From Pseudomonadota bacterium (GTDB lineage: Bacteria; Myxococcota_A; Polyangia; Polyangiales; Polyangiaceae), in contig JAFAER010000163.1 in NCBI GenBank assembly GCA_023423895.1, positions 23,888 to 87,887 of the forward strand: a stretch of DNA of 64,000 bases, in the 5' to 3' direction. Each line of letters begins with the position of its first letter. Position 1 is the stretch's first letter. The position numbers and the translations under genes were made by a program. Shown here piece by piece: positions 41,268-49,477 of this stretch. The notes below the pieces were generated by a model. It saw nothing but the letters and a program-made list of their open reading frames with translations. It made no database searches and was not told the origin of the DNA.

Positions 41268-42275
41268 ATGCAGACGAGGGCTTCGATCGCTTCGCTCTTT
41301 GCGATGACGATGGTGCTCACGCCGGCTTGCTCCACGAGCACGGACGTGAAGGAGCCTCCCCCGGAGAGCTCGCTCGGGATCTCCCAATCGCAGCTCGCGT
41401 TCGCGGGCACGCTCGCATACGGCCAGACGAGCGACCTCACGACGCTCGAAGGTTTCTCGCGCTACTCGGCGTTCGAGTTCACGGGCAACGCCGGTGACGA
41501 GCTCGATGTCCGGGTGAAGTCCAACGACGGCGATCCCGTCACGTGGCTCCTCGACAAAGACTTCCGGATAATCGCGTGGAACGACGACGCCTCGCGCCAC
41601 GACACGAGCTCGCACATCAAGGTCACGCTCCCGGCAAAGGCCAGCGGCACGCACTTCATCGTCGTGCGCGACTACTGGTTGTCGAGGATGTCCTTCCACG
41701 TCACGCTCGGCGGCAAGAGCACCGACCCGAGCGTCGGCTGCAACGTCGACGCCGATTGTGTCCGCATCGAAAAAGGCTGCTGCGATCTCGGCGAGTACAT
41801 CGCGGTGCTGAAGGGCAGGGCCGACGCCTACCGCGCGGGCCTCGCCTGCGCGGAGCCGCTCAACTGTCCGCTCATCATGGTCCTCGACGATCACAGCGTC
41901 GCGCAGTGCAACGAGCTCACGCACAAGTGCGAGGTCGTGAAGCCGAAGGACATCGGGTGCAACGCGTTCTCGACGAACCCGCATGCCTGCCCCGACGGCT
42001 GGCAGTGCCGTCTGCCCGAGTACATCGCCGATGCGCCCGGCAGATGCGTCCAATCGTGCGGCGGCTTCGCCGGCCTCGCCTGCAGCCCCCCCGACGACCA
42101 ATGCCTCGACGATCCGAAAGACGATTGCGATCCGACCCGAGGCGGCGCCGACTGCGGCGGCATCTGCGTCGGCAAGAACGACGACTGCCGCGTGAAGGGC
42201 TGCGGCGCAAACCGGATGTGCACGCCATGCAGATCCGGCACGTGGTCCTGCGTCCCGCAAGGCGGAGGCTGCTGA
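41268..42275 (+). CDS. Cys-rich lipoprotein with pre-peptidase C-terminal (PPC)-like domain
   Basis: This 335-aa protein starts at ATG 41268 with a GAGGGG SD. The signal SIASLFAMTMVLTPAC ends in a lipobox. Residues about 40-140 resemble the PPC/CBM-like beta-sandwich of secreted peptidases (FSRYSAFEFTGNAGDELDVRVKSND, VTWLLDKDFRIIAWNDDAS, HFIVVRDYWLSRMSFHVTL). The rest holds many Cys in short spaced motifs (GCNVDADCVRIEKGCCDLG, CPDGWQCRL, CRVKGCGANRMCTPC). It probably sits on the outer membrane or cell surface with a structural role. Function is unknown. Confidence 0.75.
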   Translation: MQTRASIASLFAMTMVLTPACSTSTDVKEPPPESSLGISQSQLAFAGTLAYGQTSDLTTLEGFSRYSAFEFTGNAGDELDVRVKSNDGDPVTWLLDKDFRIIAWNDDASRHDTSSHIKVTLPAKASGTHFIVVRDYWLSRMSFHVTLGGKSTDPSVGCNVDADCVRIEKGCCDLGEYIAVLKGRADAYRAGLACAEPLNCPLIMVLDDHSVAQCNELTHKCEVVKPKDIGCNAFSTNPHACPDGWQCRLPEYIADAPGRCVQSCGGFAGLACSPPDDQCLDDPKDDCDPTRGGADCGGICVGKNDDCRVKGCGANRMCTPCRSGTWSCVPQGGGC

Positions 42276-42367
42276 CCGAGCGTCACCCGCAATGCCGCAA
42301 TCCCGGACTCGCTTCGCCACGCGGCGTCGCGTGCCCTTCCCTCTCGCCATTGGTCGTTCCGCCGCTC

Positions 42368-42452
42368 GCTCGCGTGCTCCTTGCTCGCGTGCTCCTTGCT
42401 CGCCTGCTCCTTGCTCGCCTGCTCCTTGCTCGCGTGCTCCTTGCTCGCTTGC
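42368..42452. repeat. 15-bp tandem repeat, five full units
   Basis: The unit GCTCGCGTGCTCCTT occurs at 42368, 42383, 42398, 42413 and 42428 with single C/G-T changes (GCTCGCCTGCTCCTT) and a partial sixth copy. On the minus strand it would read REQGA units. It lies in the noncoding interval after the PPC lipoprotein gene. Confidence 0.85.
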
Positions 42453-42527
42453 GACGCGGCGGACGGCCCGCCTCCGTGCGGTCGCGAACTGCGGCGCCGC
42501 GAGCACGACTCGACCTTGCGAGAGATT

Positions 42528-42671
42528 GAACAGGGAGACGGAGAGACAGGGAGGGGTCCTGTCTCCTTTCCGACCTGGCACCTCGTGGGCCCTCAGGAAT
42601 CGCTTCGCGATTCCTTCGGAAATTCGAGTCTCACTTCCAACCTGCCGACGTGATTCCACACGGTGCTCACC
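42528..42671 (+). repeat. Left arm of a ~714-bp inverted-repeat-bounded element
   Basis: This ~144-nt arm runs from GAACAGGGAGACGGAGAGAC to GTGCTCACCTT. Its reverse complement is found at 43090-43241 with scattered mismatches and small indels. The best-conserved core, about 42591-42637, contains a 21-nt hairpin (AGGAATCGC-TTC-GCGATTCCT) and then TCGGAAATTCGAGTCTCACT. No target-site duplication or transposase is obvious. Confidence 0.8.
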
Positions 42672-42820
42672 TTGTTCCCACCTGCGGGTGCACACCAAGG
42701 CTGCACGCCTCGTTCGGCGATCTCATTCGACACTCCGAGCGTCGGACGACTGGCGACATCCGACATCCCGCCAACCAACACTCCGCAACACGCTCGACAT
42801 CGACGCGAACACGCTGACCC

Positions 42821-42916
42821 CAGACGCGTCACCTCGACGCAATGCGATGGCGCTCGCCCCAGACGCGTCACCTCGACGGAACGCGAACGCGCTCGCCCCA
42901 GACGCGTCACCTCGAC
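42821..42916. repeat. 39-bp tandem repeat, three copies
   Basis: The 18-nt core CAGACGCGTCACCTCGAC recurs at 42821, 42860 and 42899 (39-nt period), with related flanks such as GCTCGCCCC. It lies between the two inverted arms and includes an ACGCGT palindrome in each unit. Confidence 0.85.
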
Positions 42917-42967
42917 AACCGATGCGACGCTCCACGCCGAAGCGCGAACCCGAGGCCCCCCTCGAAC

Positions 42968-43064
42968 GAGAACGAGAACGAGAACGAGAACGAGAACGAG
43001 AACGAGAACGAGAACGAGAACGCGAACGAGAACGAGAACGAGAACGAGAACGAGAACGAGAACG
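42968..43064. repeat. Hexanucleotide microsatellite (GAGAAC)n
   Basis: About 16 head-to-tail copies of GAGAAC run with a single interruption (CGCGAAC) near 43021. All frames are open through it and would encode dipeptide-type repeats such as ERER or NENE. It lies inside the inverted-repeat element, and a lead-in GAACGAGAAC extends it slightly to the left. Confidence 0.9.
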
Positions 43065-43089
43065 TTAGCGCGCGCCCGCAGTCGGCAAG

Positions 43090-43241
43090 GAGGTGAGCAC
43101 CGTGTGGATCGCGCCCTGCAGGTCGCGAGTGAGACTCAAATTTCCGAAGGAATCGCGAAGCGATTCCTGAGGGCCGACAAGGGTCCAGGTCGAAATGGAA
43201 GCAGGGCCCCTCTCGCTCCCCGTCTCCCTGTCTCCCTGTTC
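43090..43241 (-). repeat. Right arm of the inverted-repeat-bounded element
   Basis: Reverse-complement partner of 42528-42671, running from AAGGAGGTGAGCACCGTGTG to CTCCCTGTTC. It includes the same 21-nt hairpin at 43148-43168. The two arms face each other across ~420 nt that hold the 39-bp and hexamer repeats. The element occupies most of the 1.1-kb gene-free gap (42276-43410); no convincing gene is seen within it. Confidence 0.8.
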
Positions 43242-43410
43242 ATCCCAAGAGGCGTGATCGCGAGCCAGCGCGTTGTGGGAGCCAGCCACAGACGCGGAGC
43301 GGAGACGCGGAACGGAGCGGAGACGCGGAACGGAGAGCGACGCGGAAGGGAAACAAAGAGCGCGGCTGATGGCCAGAAGAGAGCTCACCTCGCGAGAAGA
43401 GGAGAACGAC

Positions 43411-44436
43411 TCAGAGCGCTCGGATGGCTGCGTCCAGCGTCGACTCCAGCGTCTCGCGGTCTTGTGCGCCTTCGAGCTTCGTCGTGTCGATCCAGATCGT
43501 CGGCAGACCGTGGCCCTTGACGTCGCGGAAGGCTTCCTTGTCTTTCTCGATTCTGGTCGCCGTTGCAGGGTCCTTCACGCATGCGCGGAACTTGTCGACG
43601 TCGAGCCCATGTTGCTTCGCGAGGCGCTCGCAGCCTTCCGGCGTGAGCTCCTCGGGCGGGGCTGCGAAGAGCGCATCCGCCATCTCGTCGCCCTTGCCGA
43701 GGGCCTCACCGCAACAGGCGGCCTTCGCGGCGTCCATTGCGTGCGGGTGCATGCGGAGCGGGACGTGCTTGCGTGCGACGCGGACCTTGGACTTCCGCTG
43801 CTCGAGCAGCGGCGCGAGCTCCGTGTGGGTCATCCGGCAGAACGGACACTCGAAGTCGACGAAGTCGACGACCGTGACCTTGCCGCGTCCGCTGCGCTTC
43901 ATCTCGTCCGCGATCGTGGCCGGAAGGTCCTGCGGGAGGATGCGCTGCTGGAAGCCGAAGGCGAGCGGAGCCGCGATGGCGATGACCTGCCCGGCCACCG
44001 CGAGGCCGGGTACGAGTCTCCCGCTCGGGGGATCCCATTGCTTGCGCCAGCGAAGGAACGACAGGACGCCGAGGACGACGGCCGAGCCATCGACGACCGC
44101 GCAGTAGGGACAGAGGGCGCCGAGCGCGGCCTGCACCCCGAAGAGGGCAAGCGCGACGAGACCGCCGCCGACGCCGAGGACGAGCTGGACGAGCCTCGCG
44201 CCGCGGCCCGGGACGACCGCCGCGAGGCCGATGCCGAGCATGCCGATCAATCCGATCGCAGGCATCGGGATGCCGAACGGCCGAGCGAGCACCGTCGCCT
44301 TCATCTTGGCGCAGCCGCCCGATGCGTCGCAGAAGACGGGCGCGGGCCTCACGTAGTCGACGAGGAGGATTGCGCTCGCCACCAGCGCTGCTGCGGCGAA
44401 GACGACCGTTAGCCAGAACCAGATGTTTTTCCGCAT
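43411..44436 (-). CDS. VKOR-DsbA fusion (disulfide bond formation)
   Basis: This 341-aa inner-membrane protein starts at ATG 44436. An N-terminal VKOR domain of about five TM helices (1-165) has the loop cysteines C36 and C42 (FCDASGGC) and the catalytic CPYC at 109-112. A periplasmic DsbA/thioredoxin domain (about 185-341) follows with CPFC at 197-200, the cis-Pro motif HGLPTIWI and an extra CC in AACCGEA. VKOR reoxidises the thioredoxin arm and passes electrons to quinone, replacing DsbB plus DsbA. It probably matures the Cys-rich lipoproteins of this genome. An upstream start at 44517 adds no recognisable sequence. Confidence 0.85.
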   Translation of the reverse strand: MRKNIWFWLTVVFAAAALVASAILLVDYVRPAPVFCDASGGCAKMKATVLARPFGIPMPAIGLIGMLGIGLAAVVPGRGARLVQLVLGVGGGLVALALFGVQAALGALCPYCAVVDGSAVVLGVLSFLRWRKQWDPPSGRLVPGLAVAGQVIAIAAPLAFGFQQRILPQDLPATIADEMKRSGRGKVTVVDFVDFECPFCRMTHTELAPLLEQRKSKVRVARKHVPLRMHPHAMDAAKAACCGEALGKGDEMADALFAAPPEELTPEGCERLAKQHGLDVDKFRACVKDPATATRIEKDKEAFRDVKGHGLPTIWIDTTKLEGAQDRETLESTLDAAIRAL

Positions 44437-44567
44437 TCGTGACCGAGCCGCGAGGAGGACGATGCTGCCCGAGAGCTTCCCGGACTGTAAGAGGGTACAA
44501 GCAGCATTATTCCCCAAGCCTCGGATTACCAGGGACGCGCTAGCGGATATCGCGTAAGTAGGGCTTC

Positions 44568-47081
44568 ATGCGAAGGGCTCTGCCTTCACGTACGGCCGTT
44601 CTCGACGCTCTCGAGCGCGAGGAGCGTCCCATCCACGCGAACGAGCTCGCGGAGAAGCTCGGCGTCGGCCCCGAGTCGTATCAAGGGCTTTTGCGCTTGC
44701 TGGACGACCTCGTCTTCGACGGGGTGCTGAGCGCGCGGGGGCAGCGGTTCAAGCTCGACAAGAAGCGCGGCGGTGCGAAAGGCCGCGGCGAACGGCGAGA
44801 AGGTCTGTTGACCGTCAACCCGCGAGGCTTCGGCTTCGTCGCGAGCCCGACGGCCAGCGGGGACGACGTCTTCGTGAACGCCGACTCGCTCGGCGGCGCG
44901 ATGCATGGCGACCAGGTCATCGTCGAGATCATCGGCCGCGGGTCACGCGGAGCGGAAGGGACCATCGCCGAAATCGTCAAGCGAGGGTCGACGCGCGTCT
45001 CGGGTATCCTGCGCCGGAAGGGCAAGAGCGCGTGGATCGATCTGGACGATCCGCGCATCCGCGGCCCGGTCGTGTTGACCCGGGAGATCGACCGCGCTGG
45101 TCCGGAGGGAAACAGCGGCGAGGACGGGCAAGTCGTCGTCGCCGAGATCACGCGTTTCCCGGACGAGCAGGGAGAGAATCCCGAGGGCAAGATCATCGCC
45201 GTGCTCGGGCAACCGGGCGAGCTCGCCGTCGAGGTCAACAAGGTGCTCTTCCTCGAGAAGATCGAGGAAGTCCATTCGCCGCAAGCGATCGCCGAGGCCG
45301 AGGCTTACGGCTCCGAGGTGCCTGTGGAGCTCCTCGCCGAGCGCGAGGACCTCACGCACATCCCGCTGCCGACGATCGACCCCGAGGACGCGCGCGATCA
45401 CGACGACGCCGTGTGGGTCGAGCGCACCGAGAGCGGCGGCTACGAGGTCTGGGTCGCGATCGCCGACGTCAGCACGTACGTCCGCCCCGAAACGAAGATC
45501 GACGAGGAGTCGCGCAACCGCGGTTGCAGCATCTATCTGCCGGATCGCGCGATCCCGATGCTCCCGCGCGCGCTCTCGTCGAACCTGTGCTCGCTCCTGC
45601 CGGACGTGACGCGCCTCTGCCTCTGCGTCCACGCCGAGCTCGACGCACGCGGCGCGGTGAAGAAGTCGCGGCTCATCCGCGGCTTCATGCGAAGCGCCGC
45701 GAAGCTCACGTACGGTGGAGTGGCGCGCGCGCTCGGCTTCACGTCGGAGCCGCCGGTCCAGCCGAAGGCCGAAGAGATGATCGACGGCCTCCGTGTGGCC
45801 CACGAGCTGTCGCGCATCCTTCGGTCGCGACGCCTCAATCGGGGCGCGCTCGATTTCGACCTGCCAGAGCCGGTCGTGAAGCTGGACGCCGAGGGCCAGC
45901 CGAAGAGCGTCACCAAGCGGGCGAAAGATCCCGGGGTGAAGAAGGCGTATCAGCTCATCGAAGAGCTGATGATCTTCGCCAACGAGGTCGTCGCGCGCTG
46001 GCTGATCGAGCGGCAGCTCCCCGGCGTCTTCCGCGTACACCTTCCGCCCGATCCGCAGAAGCTCCAGCGACTCGCGGCCATGTGCGAAGTGCTCGGGATC
46101 GAGCTCGATGTCGACGAGACGCAGACGCCGAAGGGCCTCGCGAGGCTCCTCGACAGCTTCGCGGATCACCCGAACGCGCAGGTGCTCAATAGCCTCCTGC
46201 TGCGCTCGATGAAGCAGGCCACGTACGACGTCGCGAACCTCGGTCACTTCGGGCTCGCGTCGGAGGCGTATCTCCACTTCACGTCGCCGATCCGTCGGTA
46301 CCCCGACCTCGTCGTGCATCGTGTCGTGCATGCGGTCCTCGCGAGCGACGAGCGCGCGCGCAAGAAGCAGCTCGGCCGCGCCGCCTCACCGGAGGCGCTG
46401 CAGGAGGCGGCGCTCCAGTCGTCGATCGCGGAGCGGCGCGCGATGGAGGTCGAGCGCGAGATCCTCGACATCTACCGCTGCTTCTACATGATCGACCGCA
46501 TCGGCGAACACTTCGAGGGCACCATCTCGGCGTTCGTCGGCAGCGGTGCATTCATTACGCTCGACGATCCGTTCGTCGACGTCCTCGTGAAGCTGGAAGA
46601 CCTCGGCGGTGACTTCGAGATCGAAGACGACGGCCTCCAGGCGACGAGCCGCCGGAGCGGAGACGCGCTCCGCCTCGGCGAGCGGATCATGGTGGAGATC
46701 ACGGACTGCGCGATCTTGCGCCGGACGGTCTACGCGCGGCGCCTTCGCGGGGAACACGAGTCCGTCGACCAGGAGCGCGGTCAGCGGTTCGGCCGCAGCG
46801 GCGATGGTCGGGGAGGCGGGCGGGGAACAAAGCGCGGTCGTGACGGCGCGCCTGCACGTGACGAGCGGGGCGGCAGCGCTCGCAGCGCTGGTCCTTCGCG
46901 CGGACGTTCGGAAGGACGGACGAGCCGGAGCACGAAACCTGGCGAGCGGCCGACCCGCGGTGGCTCCGAGCGCACCGCGCGCGCGAGCAGCGGTCGTAAG
47001 ACGACGACGGCGGGTCGCAAGAACAAGGGCGGTCCGGGCCCCACACGCGTGAAGAAGAAGGGCGGGAAGAAGCGTCGCTGA
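44568..47081 (+). CDS. rnr: Ribonuclease R
   Basis: This is an 837-aa RNase R. An N-terminal winged-helix segment (RPIHANELAEKLGV) is followed by two cold-shock OB domains (GLLTVNPRGFGFVASPTASGDDVFVN), the RNB catalytic domain with TIDPEDARDHDDAVWVER (metal-binding Asp cluster) and HFGLASEAYLHFTSPIRRYPDLVVHR, a C-terminal S1 domain (GTISAFVGSGAFITLDDPFVDVLVKL) and a long Arg/Gly/Lys-rich tail of about 100 residues. It degrades structured RNA 3' to 5'. Length and order match the family. It has its own start with a weak SD (AGGG) and a 130-nt upstream gap. Confidence 0.95.
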   Translation: MRRALPSRTAVLDALEREERPIHANELAEKLGVGPESYQGLLRLLDDLVFDGVLSARGQRFKLDKKRGGAKGRGERREGLLTVNPRGFGFVASPTASGDDVFVNADSLGGAMHGDQVIVEIIGRGSRGAEGTIAEIVKRGSTRVSGILRRKGKSAWIDLDDPRIRGPVVLTREIDRAGPEGNSGEDGQVVVAEITRFPDEQGENPEGKIIAVLGQPGELAVEVNKVLFLEKIEEVHSPQAIAEAEAYGSEVPVELLAEREDLTHIPLPTIDPEDARDHDDAVWVERTESGGYEVWVAIADVSTYVRPETKIDEESRNRGCSIYLPDRAIPMLPRALSSNLCSLLPDVTRLCLCVHAELDARGAVKKSRLIRGFMRSAAKLTYGGVARALGFTSEPPVQPKAEEMIDGLRVAHELSRILRSRRLNRGALDFDLPEPVVKLDAEGQPKSVTKRAKDPGVKKAYQLIEELMIFANEVVARWLIERQLPGVFRVHLPPDPQKLQRLAAMCEVLGIELDVDETQTPKGLARLLDSFADHPNAQVLNSLLLRSMKQATYDVANLGHFGLASEAYLHFTSPIRRYPDLVVHRVVHAVLASDERARKKQLGRAASPEALQEAALQSSIAERRAMEVEREILDIYRCFYMIDRIGEHFEGTISAFVGSGAFITLDDPFVDVLVKLEDLGGDFEIEDDGLQATSRRSGDALRLGERIMVEITDCAILRRTVYARRLRGEHESVDQERGQRFGRSGDGRGGGRGTKRGRDGAPARDERGGSARSAGPSRGRSEGRTSRSTKPGERPTRGGSERTARASSGRKTTTAGRKNKGGPGPTRVKKKGGKKRR

Positions 47082-47094
47082 CGTCAGCGCGTGG

Positions 47095-48240
47095 TCACCA
47101 GACCACGGGCGTCGGAGCGGCCCTTCGCTCCTTCGTTCCGTCGCCGACCTGACCGAACGCGTTGGCGCCCCAGCAGAGAAGCTTGTTCTGCTTCGTCAGC
47201 GCGCAGCCGTGCGCAGACGCGAGGCAGAGCTGCGCGACGTCGGACAGGGCGGTCACGACCGCCGGGCGCTCGTCCGGGGAGCGCCTGCCCAACCCGAGCT
47301 CACCTTCGCCGTTCGCGCCCCAGCAGCGAACCGCCCCGCTCGCGAGCAGCGCGCAGGTCGACGCTTCGCCGGCGACGAGCTGTTCCACTCCCGTGACGCC
47401 GGGAACCGTGACGGGCTTCTTGTGAGCCTCCATGTCCGGCTTGATCCCAAGCTGACCGGCGTCGTTCATTCCCCAGCACTGCACCGTCTTCGTCTTGGTG
47501 ACGACGCAGCCGTGGCGATCGCCCGTCACGACCTGCACGGCCCCGGCGATGCCGGCGGGCTTGCCGAAGAGGCCCTTCGTCCCGAAGTCGCCGGCGCCCC
47601 AACACACCACCGCACCGCTCGCGTCGAGCGCGCAGGCATGTGTGAAGCCAGCGGCGATCTGTTTGAACGAGCCGGACGGCGACGTGTTGATGCTCTTGTC
47701 GTCCGTTCCCCAGCACGTGACACCGCTCGCGCCACGTGCGCACGCGACGGCGCCGCTCGCGACGAGCTCTTCGGCCTGTTCGACGCCGCTCACGAGCGTC
47801 GGCTTCGCCTCGGTGAAGCTCCTTCCGTCGTTGGCGATGCGTCCGGTGCCCCAGCACTTCACGCGGCCGTCGTCGAGGATGGCGCATCCGAAGCGCGACG
47901 CGAGCGCCACCTTCTTCACCTTGCCGAGCTCCGGGACTGCGGCGCGCTTCAGGTGCTCGCCCGCGCCCTTCCCTGCGCCGATCTCGCCTTCCTTGTCGCG
48001 ACCCCAGCAGCGCGCAAAGCCGTCGGCGCCGACCGCGCAGGTCGTGAAGTCGCCGCAGTCGATCTCCGTCGGCGGGCCGGAAGGCGTGCTCGCGGCAGTC
48101 GCCTTCCCTTCCCCGTCGTTCGACGTCGGCGGGGCGGTCGCGGAGGCCTTGGGACCACCCGCGCTTCCGCCTCCGCAGGCAGCCAGGATCACACCGGAGA
48201 CGAGCGCGTGTGCGAGAGCTCCGCGCGTTCGCAAAGTCAT
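47095..48240 (-). CDS. RCC1-repeat lipoprotein
   Basis: This 381-aa lipoprotein has signal GALAHALVSGVILAAC (lipidated Cys22) and a Ser/Thr/Pro linker, then seven RCC1-type blades. Each has a pattern such as FTTCAVGADGFARCWGRDKEGEIG, FTHACALDASGAVVCWGAG or ASTCALLASGAVRCWGANGEGELG, forming a beta propeller stabilised by paired Cys. Such secreted propellers are common in myxobacteria and probably bind proteins or glycans; no enzyme activity is expected. It converges on rnr with 13 nt between stops. Confidence 0.85.
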   Translation of the reverse strand: MTLRTRGALAHALVSGVILAACGGGSAGGPKASATAPPTSNDGEGKATAASTPSGPPTEIDCGDFTTCAVGADGFARCWGRDKEGEIGAGKGAGEHLKRAAVPELGKVKKVALASRFGCAILDDGRVKCWGTGRIANDGRSFTEAKPTLVSGVEQAEELVASGAVACARGASGVTCWGTDDKSINTSPSGSFKQIAAGFTHACALDASGAVVCWGAGDFGTKGLFGKPAGIAGAVQVVTGDRHGCVVTKTKTVQCWGMNDAGQLGIKPDMEAHKKPVTVPGVTGVEQLVAGEASTCALLASGAVRCWGANGEGELGLGRRSPDERPAVVTALSDVAQLCLASAHGCALTKQNKLLCWGANAFGQVGDGTKERRAAPTPVVW

Positions 48241-48343
48241 TCGAGCGTCAGGTTACACGAAGCACAGACGCTCGGTCAGCCGTCGCTGAGTTGCAGGTGT
48301 TCGTCGACGCGCGCGAGGGCGAGGGCGAGGCAAGAAGAGGAGT

Positions 48344-49324
48344 TCACTGGCCGAGATCGACGTCGAGATGGCGCCGGAGGCTCGGGTCCTCGAACTTCGC
48401 GAAGTCGTCGGCGATTCGCTGAAGCTCAGCCGCTTCGCGCTCGTTCCGAGCTTGCGGGACATGGACCATGAAGCGGATGTAGAGATCGCCTTGGGTGCGG
48501 CCCTTCCGGGCGACGCCCTTGCCGCGCACCCGGAGCACCGTCCCGCTGTTCGTACCCGCGGGGACCTTCACGGAGACCGGCCCCTCGAACGTGGGCACCT
48601 TCACCTTCGTCCCCTTCACCGCCTCGCTCACCGAGATCGGAACGTCGAGGTGGAGATCGTCGCCTTCGCGCTTGAACAGCGAGTGCGGCTTGACGTGGAT
48701 GACGAGCACGAGGTCGCCGTTCGGCCCTCCGTTCGGTGATTGCCCGCCCTGCCCGGGGATCCGGACGCGGCTGCCTTCGTCAGCCCCGGGTGGGATGCGC
48801 ACGGTGACGACGTCGTGCGAATCCGGGCTGCGAAGCTGAACCGTCGTCCCGCGCACGGCCGTCTCGAAATCGACGGTGAGCTCTTGCTCGAGATCGTGCC
48901 CTTTCATCGGTCCGCGACGCCGCCCGCGGCCGAACAGGTCGGAGATGTCCCCGCCCTCGAAGCCGGACACGCCAGCTCCACCGAAGAGGTCCTCGAGGTT
49001 CACCCGAGCGCCGCCGACACCTCCGACACCGCCGCGGAAGCCATTGCCTCCCTGGCTCTGCCACGCGCGATAGGCGCGCGCCTTGTCGGCGTCGAAGCCT
49101 TCACGAAGCGCCTCTTCGCCGAACTCGTCGTAGAGCGCACGCTTCTTGGGGTCATGGAGCGTCTCGTAGGCGCGGTTGACCGCCTTGAAGCGCGTCTCGG
49201 CGTCCTTGTTGCCCGGATTCTTGTCGGGGTGCAGATCACGGGCGAGCTTCCGATAGGCCTTCTTGATCGCATCGGCGTCGGCGCTCTTCGGGACACCGAG
49301 CACCGAGTAGAAGTCGTCCGGCAT
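48344..49324 (-). CDS. DnaJ C-terminal domain co-chaperone (CbpA/DnaJ-like, no zinc finger)
   Basis: This 326-aa Hsp40 has an N-terminal J domain with HPDKN (HPD at 32-34), a Gly/Phe-rich linker (GGNGFRGGVGGVGG, GGAGVSGFEGGD) and a C-terminal substrate-binding domain in two halves (TVDFETAVRGTTVQLRSPDSHDVVTVRIPPGADEGSRVRIPGQG, then DLVLVIHVKPH). It lacks the four CxxCxGxG motifs of type-I DnaJ, so it is a CbpA/type-II co-chaperone for a DnaK. It appears monocistronic. Confidence 0.9.
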   Translation of the reverse strand: MPDDFYSVLGVPKSADADAIKKAYRKLARDLHPDKNPGNKDAETRFKAVNRAYETLHDPKKRALYDEFGEEALREGFDADKARAYRAWQSQGGNGFRGGVGGVGGARVNLEDLFGGAGVSGFEGGDISDLFGRGRRRGPMKGHDLEQELTVDFETAVRGTTVQLRSPDSHDVVTVRIPPGADEGSRVRIPGQGGQSPNGGPNGDLVLVIHVKPHSLFKREGDDLHLDVPISVSEAVKGTKVKVPTFEGPVSVKVPAGTNSGTVLRVRGKGVARKGRTQGDLYIRFMVHVPQARNEREAAELQRIADDFAKFEDPSLRRHLDVDLGQ

Positions 49325-49477
49325 GGCATACCGAACCTAGATCCCAGCCGACATCCATGCAACGGCCGTGCGCATCGTTCGCTCGCGCTCGCGCGGCGAC
49401 GACGTTGCGCGGAGGAGCAGAGGCCAGCGACACGCCGGAAAGCGGCGCTCTTGGATGGGCGTTGTTAGGATCACCTC

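Noticed and set aside
42276..43410. Protein genes in the gene-free interval
   Set aside because: Open frames here are built from microsatellites or the inverted arms, use atypical composition and have no SD-supported starts.
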